In this document: positions 58,112 to 64,000 of the stretch, piece by piece
Numbering within the stretch: the first letter of the stretch is position 1
How the letters are laid out: each line of letters opens with the position of its first letter
Assembly: GCF_000718165.1 (NCBI RefSeq)
Contig: NZ_JOEY01000050.1
Location: 1-64,000, forward strand
Length of the DNA: 64,000 nt
Source of the DNA: Streptomyces fulvoviolaceus
GTDB taxonomy: Bacteria; Actinomycetota; Actinomycetes; Streptomycetales; Streptomycetaceae
Direction of reading: 5' to 3'
Made by a program: the position numbers and the translations under genes
The notes under the pieces: model-generated
What the model was told of the DNA's origin: nothing
Seen by the model: the letters and a program-made list of their open reading frames with translations, nothing else
The model's database searches: none

Positions 58112-60019
58112 TCATCTCATCGCGCCGAGCATTCGGCGCAGCCGCGGGGTACCGAGCGCGACCGCCGTACCGACCGCGAGGACACATCCCCCCAGCAGCA
58201 GGAAGTACGCCGCCAGGGGCAACACCGCGGTCAGCCGGAACAACTGGCCTCCCACCACCACACCCACCGCGCCGAACAGGCCGTTCACCGCGAGCAGTCG
58301 GCTGGTGCTGCCGGGCGGTGCGACCGCGGCGGCCAGCGCCAGGCCGGCCGGTGCGAGCGCGATCTCGCCGCAGGAGTAGAGCAGGTAGACCAGCAGCAGC
58401 CAGTACGGGCCGACCGGGCCGTGCTCGGCGAGCCGGGTCGCGACCGCCATCAGCACAAAGCTCAGCCCGGCCGCGATCAGCGCCCCCGCGAACTTGACGG
58501 GCACGTCGACCCGCGGTCCCGCACGCCGCCAGAGGCGGGCCACGAACGGGGCGGCCAGCAGGACGAAGAGCGGGTGCACGGACTGGAACCAGCTGGCGGG
58601 GACCTCGAAGCCGAGCACGTCCCGGTCGGTGTGGCGCTCCGCGAACAGACTGAGCACCGAGCCGCTCTGCGCGAAGATCATCCAGAACGCGGCCGAGGCC
58701 GCCATCAGCGCGGTGAACCCGGCCAGTTGGCGCCGGTTCCCCTCCCCGGGCGGGGCGGCCCGGCGCAGTGAGCGCAGGTACCAGAACGGGAGGGTGACCG
58801 TGGTCAGGCCGAGGACGGCGAGCACCGCGGGCAGCGGCAGCAGTCCGAGGGACGCCGGTACGACCAGCAGCGCGGCCACCGCCCCCGTGGCCCCCGCGGC
58901 ACGCCTGAGCATCGCGGCGGCCTCGGCGTGCGGCACCGGGCGGGCGGGACGCGCGCCCACGTCTCCGTACCGGCGCCGGCCGAGGGCGAACTGGACCAGG
59001 CCCGCCGTCATGCCGACCGCGGCCGCGGCGAAGCCCAGGTGCCAGGCGACGCGCTCCGCCAACAGGCCCGTGACGACGGGGGCGACGAGCGCGCTGACCT
59101 GGATGCACAGGTAGAAGAGCGAGAAGGCGGCCTCACGGCGGCCCGCCCCGTCCCCGCTGACCCCCGCGACCATCGCCGCCATGGCCGGCTTGACCAGGCC
59201 GGTGCCCGCGACGACCAGCAGCAGCCCGGCGTAGAGCGTGCCCGGCACCGGGACCGCGAGGACCGCGTGGCCGCAGGTGATGAGGACCCCGCCGAGCAGG
59301 ACCGCCCGGCGGGCGCCCAGCACCCGGTCGGCGAGCCAGCCGCCGGGCAGGCCGGCCATGAAGCTCAGCGACATGTACGCCGCGAAGACCGCGGTGGCCG
59401 TCTGCGGGGCCATGCCCATGCCGCCGCGGGCCTCGAAGGCGGTCAGGTACAGCACCAGGATCGCCGCCATGCCGAAGAAGCTGAACCGCTCCCACAGGTC
59501 GACCGCGAGCAGGGTGCCGAAGCCGGGTCCGCGACCGCGTCCCGACCGCACCGCCACGGCGGGGGTGGCGGACACGCTGGGGAGGGCGGAGGCCTCGGAG
59601 GGCCTCGGTGCGCCGGGCGCCGTGGGGGTCCGAGGAGCTCCGGAGGCCACGGAGCCCGTGACGGCCCGAGGAGCTCCGGAAGCCCCCGAGGCCGCGAAGA
59701 CCCCAGAAGCTCCCGGGACGCCGGAGGCCGTGGGCGTGGTGTCCGGTGAGGCCGCGAAGACCCCAGAAGCTCCCGAGACACCGGACGCCGTGGGCGTGAC
59801 GTCCGGCGAGGCCGCGAAGACCCCAGAAGCACCCGAGACACCGGACGCCGGAGGCGTGACGTCCGGAGAGGCCGCGAAGACCCCAGAAGCACCCGAGACA
59901 CCGGACGCCGGAGGCGTGACGTCCGGAGAGGCCGCGAAGACCCCAGAAGCACCCGGGACACCGGAGGCCGTAGGCGTGGTGTCCGGTGTTGGATCCGGCG
60001 GGGTGCGGGAGGCATCCAC
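58112..60019 (-). CDS. POT-family (PTR2) proton-coupled transporter
   Basis: 635 residues. The first 150 are a disordered Ala/Pro/Ser repeat region made of about five copies of a 20-residue unit (core TPPASGVSGASGVFAASPDV). The remainder is a 12-14 helix MFS fold with the POT signature DLWERFSFFGMAAILVLYL and GGWLADRVLGARR. POT proteins import peptides; in biosynthetic clusters members can export products or supply precursors. It is the last gene of the operon, 6 bp after the methyltransferase. Its stop abuts tRNA-Glu. Confidence 0.85.
   Translation of the reverse strand: MDASRTPPDPTPDTTPTASGVPGASGVFAASPDVTPPASGVSGASGVFAASPDVTPPASGVSGASGVFAASPDVTPTASGVSGASGVFAASPDTTPTASGVPGASGVFAASGASGAPRAVTGSVASGAPRTPTAPGAPRPSEASALPSVSATPAVAVRSGRGRGPGFGTLLAVDLWERFSFFGMAAILVLYLTAFEARGGMGMAPQTATAVFAAYMSLSFMAGLPGGWLADRVLGARRAVLLGGVLITCGHAVLAVPVPGTLYAGLLLVVAGTGLVKPAMAAMVAGVSGDGAGRREAAFSLFYLCIQVSALVAPVVTGLLAERVAWHLGFAAAAVGMTAGLVQFALGRRRYGDVGARPARPVPHAEAAAMLRRAAGATGAVAALLVVPASLGLLPLPAVLAVLGLTTVTLPFWYLRSLRRAAPPGEGNRRQLAGFTALMAASAAFWMIFAQSGSVLSLFAERHTDRDVLGFEVPASWFQSVHPLFVLLAAPFVARLWRRAGPRVDVPVKFAGALIAAGLSFVLMAVATRLAEHGPVGPYWLLLVYLLYSCGEIALAPAGLALAAAVAPPGSTSRLLAVNGLFGAVGVVVGGQLFRLTAVLPLAAYFLLLGGCVLAVGTAVALGTPRLRRMLGAMR
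59701..59990 (-). repeat. Five tandem 60-bp repeats in the transporter gene
   Basis: Each unit is exactly 60 bp (core GAGGCCGCGAAGACCCCAGA) and encodes 20 residues of the disordered N-terminus. The two central units are identical and the outer ones differ by a few bases. Confidence 0.9.
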
Positions 60020-60025
60020 CGCCGG

Positions 60026-60844
60026 TCACCGGGCCGGTTTGAGTGCCGCTCCGGCCAGCATCGCGAGGCTCGGGTCGGGGGTGTCCGCCGGTTCGGGGCG
60101 CCACAGCGGGGCGCGGACCACGCCGGGCTCCAGGAGCTCGAAGTCCCCGAAGAGTGCGGCGAGTTCACGGTTGTCGCGCCAGATGACCTGGCTCACCGCG
60201 CCCCGGTACTGCTCGGCGGCCTCCGGTGCGGCCCGCGGGACCTCCTCCGCGCCGGCGTGCGAGATCACCAGGGCGCTGCCGGGCGCGAGCCCCTCGGTGT
60301 ACTGCCCGACCAGGGCGAGCGGGTCGTCCGAGTCCGGGACGAAGTGCAGTACGGCGGCGAGGATCAGCGCGACCGGCTGCCCGAAGTCGATCAGCCGGCG
60401 GGTGTCGGGCGCGTCCAGGATCTCCCGGGACTTGTAGAGGTCGCCCTGGAAGACGGCTGCCCGGGGTTCGTCGGCCAGCAGGGCCCGGCCGTGCGCGACG
60501 GCCACCGGGTCGATGTCGACGTAGACGACCTTGCTGTCCGGGTGAGCGGCGAGGGCCACGTCGTGCACGTTGCCCTCGGCCGGGATGCCGGAGCCGATGT
60601 CCAGGAACTGGCGTATGCCGAGCGCCGACAGCTCCCGTACCGCGCGGCGCAGGAAGGCGCGGTTGGCGCGGAGCGTGGCGGGGAGGTCCGGGTTGCCGGC
60701 GGCGACCTTGCGGGCGAGCTCCCGGTCCGCCGGGAAGTTGTGGGTGCCGCCGATCCAGAAGTCGTAGACCCGGGCGATGCTCGGGGTGTCGATGTCGACC
60801 TCCGGGGGCGCCCAGGCCGGGCGCTCGGTGTCCTGCTGTTCCAC
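60026..60844 (-). CDS. SAM-dependent methyltransferase (DUF574 family)
   Basis: 272 residues of the actinobacterial DUF574/Methyltransf_19 family: the diagnostic IARVYDFWIGGTHNFPADRE, motif I FLDIGSGIPAEGNVHDVA, and VVYVDIDPVAVAHGRALL. A late motif ALILAAVLHFVPDSDDP completes the match. Members are numerous in Streptomyces, and few have known substrates. It starts with ATG and GGAGG upstream, 49 bp after the P450 gene. It may methylate the cluster product or play a regulatory role. Confidence 0.88.
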   Translation of the reverse strand: MEQQDTERPAWAPPEVDIDTPSIARVYDFWIGGTHNFPADRELARKVAAGNPDLPATLRANRAFLRRAVRELSALGIRQFLDIGSGIPAEGNVHDVALAAHPDSKVVYVDIDPVAVAHGRALLADEPRAAVFQGDLYKSREILDAPDTRRLIDFGQPVALILAAVLHFVPDSDDPLALVGQYTEGLAPGSALVISHAGAEEVPRAAPEAAEQYRGAVSQVIWRDNRELAALFGDFELLEPGVVRAPLWRPEPADTPDPSLAMLAGAALKPAR

Positions 60845-60893
60845 GGGTGTCTCCTCCAGTAGCCGGTAGCCAATAGGTGGGGCGGGTGGGCTG

Positions 60894-62141
60894 TTACGCC
60901 GTGAACACCGGGAGTTCCTCGAGGCCGCGCATCATCAGGCTGCTGCGCCAGCGCAGTTCGGCCACGTCCACGGCGGGCCGCAGGGCGGGGAAGCGCGCGA
61001 AGAGGCGGCTGATGACGATCTGCCCTTCGAGCCGGGCCAGCGGGGCGCCCAGGCAGTGGTGGATGCCGTGGCCGAAGGCGACCGAGGCGCTGTGGGACCG
61101 GGTGACGTCCAGGCGGTCCGGGTCGGAGTAGCGGGCCGGGTCGCGGCCCGCGGCGCCGAGCGAGATGGTCACGAACTCGCCCTCGGGGATGACCACGTCA
61201 CCGACCTCGACGGGTTCGGTGGTGAACCGCCAGGTGGCGTTGGTGACCGGGCCGTCGTAGCGGAGGAACTCCTCCACGGCCGCGGGCCACAGGGAGGCGT
61301 CCGCGGCGAGCTGCTCGCGCACCCCGGGATGGGTGAGCAGGGCGAGGGTGCCGTTGCCGATGAGGTTGACCGTGGTCTCGTGGCCGGCCACCAGCAGCAG
61401 GAACGCCATGGAGATCAGCTCGTCGGACGACAGCTGGTCGCCGGCGTCCTGGGCGTGCACGAGGTCGGTGAGCATGTCGTCGGCCGGTTCGGCCCGCTTG
61501 GTCTCGATCAGCGCCTTCAGGTAGGCGATCATCGACGCGCTGGCCTCGCGGACCTCTTCGGTGCCCGCGCCGGAGACGAGCAGGTTGGACCAGCGGCGGA
61601 AGGCGGCCCGGTCGTCCGGAGGCACTCCGAGCAGCCAGCAGATGACCGTGAACGGCACCGGGAAGGCGAGGGCCTCCATCAGGTCCACCTCGGCGTGCCG
61701 GGCGACGGCTTCCAGCAGTTCGTCGGTGAGTTCGGTGATGCGGGGCCGCAGGGACTCGACCCGGCGTGCGGTGAAGGCCCGGCCGACGAGTCGGCGCAGC
61801 CGGGTGTGGTCCGGCGGGTCGCTGTCGAGCATGTGCACGCTGAGGACGTGCGGGAACTGGCTGCGCTCGCCCGACTCCGCCAGGAACTCCCGCTGTTTGT
61901 CGGGGTCGGCGAAGTTGCGCGGGATGAGGTCCTTGCCGACCCGCATGTCCTTGCTCAGCCGGGGGTCGGCGAGCAGCTCCCGGGCGTGCTCGTAGCCGGT
62001 GACCAGCCAGGTGCGCAGTCCGTTCGGCGTCATCACGGGCACGGCGGGGGCGGTCTGCCGCAGCTCGGCCAGCGCCTCGTGCGGGTTCTGGTGGAAGGCG
62101 GGTGTGAACAGGTCGGCCGGCGGGGTGTCCGTGCGGGCCAT
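60894..62141 (-). CDS. Cytochrome P450
   Basis: 415 residues of a soluble bacterial P450: I-helix LLVAGHETTVNLI, K-helix EEFLRYDGP, and the haem loop FGHGIHHCLGAPLARLEG with the ligand Cys. The sequence resembles the CYP107/CYP105 groups that tailor polyketides. It hydroxylates or couples a cluster intermediate, needing ferredoxin and reductase encoded elsewhere. It starts at ATG, 2 bp after the upstream ABM gene, so the genes are cotranscribed. Confidence 0.92.
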   Translation of the reverse strand: MARTDTPPADLFTPAFHQNPHEALAELRQTAPAVPVMTPNGLRTWLVTGYEHARELLADPRLSKDMRVGKDLIPRNFADPDKQREFLAESGERSQFPHVLSVHMLDSDPPDHTRLRRLVGRAFTARRVESLRPRITELTDELLEAVARHAEVDLMEALAFPVPFTVICWLLGVPPDDRAAFRRWSNLLVSGAGTEEVREASASMIAYLKALIETKRAEPADDMLTDLVHAQDAGDQLSSDELISMAFLLLVAGHETTVNLIGNGTLALLTHPGVREQLAADASLWPAAVEEFLRYDGPVTNATWRFTTEPVEVGDVVIPEGEFVTISLGAAGRDPARYSDPDRLDVTRSHSASVAFGHGIHHCLGAPLARLEGQIVISRLFARFPALRPAVDVAELRWRSSLMMRGLEELPVFTA

Positions 62142-62143
62142 TC

Positions 62144-62584
62144 TCAGGCTCCTTCCGTGGCGAGTTCGGTGGCGGGTTCCGTGACGAGATCGGTGGCGGG
62201 TTCCGTGACCAGTTCGGTGGCGGGTTCCGTGGCGTGGGCGAGGTCGGCCGCGCCGGTCCGGTCTCCCGGGTAGTGGGCGAGCTCCCGGTAGATCTCGAAG
62301 GGGCGGTCCCGGCCGGTGTCGCGGAACTGCCGTAGCGGGGCGGTCTGTTCCTTGTGGGCGGCGCCCTTCTCCCAGGCGGTGAACGCCTCCCAGTCGGACC
62401 AGCGGCTGACCACGACGTAGCCGCGCGGGTCGCCGAGGGCGTGCAGCAGCTTGTTGCCGAGCAGCCCGGCGGTGCCCGCCATCCGACGGCTGGCCTCGTG
62501 GTACGCGTCCAGCACCGGGTCCGGGTCGTCGCTCAGGTGGTAGAGCACCACCTCCACGGCACCGGAGGCCACTTCGGAGGTCAC
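62144..62584 (-). CDS. Antibiotic biosynthesis monooxygenase (ABM) with repeat tail
   Basis: 146 residues. The ABM ferredoxin-like domain (about 8-105: VEVVLYHLSDDPDPVLDAYH, GYVVVSRWSDWEAFTAWEKG) is followed by a tail of three 8-residue repeats (ATELVTEP, ATDLVTEP, ATELATEG) encoded by 24-bp units. GTG 62584 overlaps the stop of the preceding gene (GTGA). ABM proteins in type II polyketide clusters act as cofactor-free anthrone or quinone-forming oxygenases. Confidence 0.83.
   Translation of the reverse strand: MTSEVASGAVEVVLYHLSDDPDPVLDAYHEASRRMAGTAGLLGNKLLHALGDPRGYVVVSRWSDWEAFTAWEKGAAHKEQTAPLRQFRDTGRDRPFEIYRELAHYPGDRTGAADLAHATEPATELVTEPATDLVTEPATELATEGA
62163..62234 (-). repeat. Three 24-bp tandem repeats in the ABM gene
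   Basis: Three consecutive 24-bp units (core TCGGTGGCGGGTTCCGTGAC) encode the acidic 8-residue tail repeats at the end of the ABM protein. The tail lies outside the catalytic fold. Confidence 0.85.
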
Positions 62585-62907
62585 GACGCGGCGCCGGGGA
62601 GGGCGGCGACGACGTGCATGGTCGTCATGGAGCCGCCGCTGCGGTACGGGTGCAGTTTCTGCCGGTGTTCCAGATGCCGGTCGCTGGTCTCGAACTCGCG
62701 GAAGCGCGGCTCGTCCACCCAGTCGCTGACGATGTAGTAGATGCCGTTCTCCTCGGCGCTGCGGGACAGCCACTGGCCGAGGTTGGCGGGGTGCGCGGTG
62801 ACCGAGTCGCCGACCTCCAGCCAGACCTTCTCGAACTCGTTCTCGAGGTCCGGCTTGATCTGCATCCGCAGCATGACCCGGAACACCTGCTCGGACGGCT
62901 CGGACAT
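62581..62907 (-). CDS. Antibiotic biosynthesis monooxygenase (ABM)
   Basis: 108 residues of a single ABM domain (FRVMLRMQIKPDLENEFEKVW, IYYIVSDWVDEPRFREFETSDRHLEHRQKL, MTTMHVVAALPG). It overlaps the next ABM gene by 4 bp and follows the SDR gene after 1 bp. Paired ABM genes beside SDR ketoreductases are frequent in aromatic polyketide clusters, where the two may form a heteromeric oxygenase. Substrate not predictable. Confidence 0.87.
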   Translation of the reverse strand: MSEPSEQVFRVMLRMQIKPDLENEFEKVWLEVGDSVTAHPANLGQWLSRSAEENGIYYIVSDWVDEPRFREFETSDRHLEHRQKLHPYRSGGSMTTMHVVAALPGAAS

Positions 62908-62908
62908 G

Positions 62909-63658
62909 TCAGATCCCCCCGTCGACGTTGAGGGTCTCGCCGGTGATGTACGCGGCGGCGTCGCTCAGCAGGAACAGCACCGGGCCGGCCAGTTCGTCCA
63001 CGGTGCCGAGGCGGGCGAGCGCGGTCTTGCGGGAGTAGGTGGCCCGCAGTCCGTCGGCGCGGTCGGCGGGCATGGTGGCGAAGGCCTCGGTCTCGATGAC
63101 GCCGGGGGCGACCACGTTGACGCGGATGCCCTGCGGGCCGAGTTCCTTGGCGAGCGAGCGGGTCAGCCCGATCATGGCGGCCTTGGCGGCGGTGTAGTGG
63201 GCGCGCAGCGGGATGCCCGCCGCGGCGCCGCGCGAGCCGATGTTGACGACCGAGGAGCCGGCGCCGAGCAGCGGCAGCGCCTGCTGGATGATCCGGTAGG
63301 CGGCCGTGAGGTTGGTGTCGAGGATCCGCGACCACTCCTCGGCGGGCAGCTCCGCGAACGGGATGTGGCTGATCACGCCCGCGTTGTTGACGATGCCGTC
63401 GAGCCGCCCGAAGCGGTCCTTGGCCTCGCCGACGAGCCGGTCGACCTCGGCGGTGTCACCGACGTCCGCGCGCAGCACGTGGTGGTCGCCGGCGGTCTCC
63501 TTGAGGGCGGCGGTCAGGCTGTCGACGGCCTCGCTCTCCTGCCGGTAGCAGGTGAGGACGTCGGCGCCGGCGCGGGCCGCGGCGAGGACGATGCCCCGGC
63601 CGATGCCGCGGGTGCCGCCGGTGACGATCAGTTTCTTGCCGTGCAGTGCGAGTTCCAC
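62909..63658 (-). CDS. SDR-family (FabG-like) ketoreductase
   Basis: 249 residues of a classical short-chain dehydrogenase: TGGTRGIGRGI cofactor loop, DGIVNNAGV, catalytic Ser in NIGSRGAAAG, and Tyr/Lys in HYTAAKAAMIG, ending TGETLNVDGGI. GGAGG lies 8 bp before GTG 63658, favoured over the ATG 33 bp upstream. It probably reduces a polyketide carbonyl with NADPH. It is cotranscribed with the second SDR and the ABM genes. Confidence 0.9.
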   Translation of the reverse strand: MELALHGKKLIVTGGTRGIGRGIVLAAARAGADVLTCYRQESEAVDSLTAALKETAGDHHVLRADVGDTAEVDRLVGEAKDRFGRLDGIVNNAGVISHIPFAELPAEEWSRILDTNLTAAYRIIQQALPLLGAGSSVVNIGSRGAAAGIPLRAHYTAAKAAMIGLTRSLAKELGPQGIRVNVVAPGVIETEAFATMPADRADGLRATYSRKTALARLGTVDELAGPVLFLLSDAAAYITGETLNVDGGI

Positions 63659-63687
63659 TGGGGGTACCTCCAGGGCTGGGCCGCGGC

Positions 63688-64000
63688 TCACACGCAGCCG
63701 TCGACGTGGATGTTCTGGCCGGTGACGTACGTGGCGTGGTCGCTGACGAGGAAGAGCACCGCCTGGGCGATGTCGTCGACGGTCCCGAGCCGGCCGAGCG
63801 CGCTGAAGGAGGCGAAGGTGGCGCGCTGCCGTTCGGCCTCCTCGGCGGGCAGTTCGTCGAGCGCCTCGGTGTCGATCCGGCCGGGGGAAACGGTGTTGAC
63901 GCGGATGCCGCGCGGCCCGAGTTCCCGGGCCAGCGAGCGGGTCATGCCGATGAGCGCGGACTTCACGGCGGTGTAGTGGACGCCGCCGGTCATGCCGATG
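63688..64000 (-). CDS. SDR-family ketoreductase, 5' part outside the window
   Basis: The C-terminal 104 residues of a second FabG-like reductase: the catalytic Tyr/Lys in VHYTAVKSALIGMTRSLARELG, then IRVNTVSPGRIDTEAL, and the end VTGQNIHVDGCV. The frame continues past the window's right edge. It is upstream in the operon, 29 bp before the other SDR start, and clearly paralogous to it. Confidence 0.88.
   Translation of the reverse strand, partial: IGMTGGVHYTAVKSALIGMTRSLARELGPRGIRVNTVSPGRIDTEALDELPAEEAERQRATFASFSALGRLGTVDDIAQAVLFLVSDHATYVTGQNIHVDGCV

Overview
The window is high-GC actinobacterial chromosome, almost certainly Streptomyces. Support comes from codon bias, frequent GTG starts, AtrA-, NsdA- and AfsR-type regulators, SpoIIE phosphatases, a c-di-AMP riboswitch in front of a cell-wall hydrolase, and Streptomyces-type dispersed intergenic stem-loops. 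From memory, the gene order at 0.4-25 kb resembles the S. coelicolor SCO4122-SCO4107 neighbourhood, with the DEAD-box helicase near 53 kb matching the next conserved block. That comparison is recall, not a search.

Core block 1 (0.4-25 kb): a MarR/MFS drug-efflux pair; a PAS-SpoIIE-ATPase phosphatase; type II NADH dehydrogenase; the TetR regulator AtrA; an ECF sigma factor fused to a zinc-binding anti-sigma-like domain, a membrane segment and an NPCBM sugar-binding domain; an AfsR-like regulator; a catalytically degenerate asparagine synthetase; an NsdA-like sporulation regulator; LhgO; TrmB; a PrsW protease; an aldo/keto reductase; an M23 peptidase behind a ydaO riboswitch; and a membrane SpoIIE phosphatase.

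Accessory stretch (25-48.8 kb): it opens at a 5'-truncated initiator tRNA and ends at an intact tRNA-Lys. It holds an alginate-lyase-like lipoprotein; a MarR-controlled riboflavin-type module (domain-swapped RibD-like protein plus RibA); an MMPL exporter, SGNH hydrolase and two-component system tied together by an identical 18-bp palindrome; and a run of small signalling and stress genes (STAS, GAF, DUF5994, PRC-barrel, Asp23). A 7-kb island (41.78-48.75 kb) is bounded by 49-bp perfect direct repeats of the tRNA-Lys 3' end. It carries two paralogous ArsR regulators with matching operators, an ArsR-SulP-FMN-barrel-ATPase-STAS operon, and eroded leftovers of a hydrogenase/complex-I-like cluster. 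No integrase gene was recognised.

Core block 2 (48.9-58.1 kb): an amino acid permease, an FG-GAP secreted protein, a DEAD-box helicase with a long RGG/DDRPSGGF tail, a lipoprotein, a small zincin, a metallophosphoesterase and tRNA-Glu.

Right edge (58.1-64 kb): a compact minus-strand operon of two SDR reductases, two ABM monooxygenases, a P450, a methyltransferase and a POT transporter. This looks like one end of an aromatic-polyketide-type cluster. Its last stop codon lies 2 bp from the 3' end of tRNA-Glu, and the cluster continues beyond the window.
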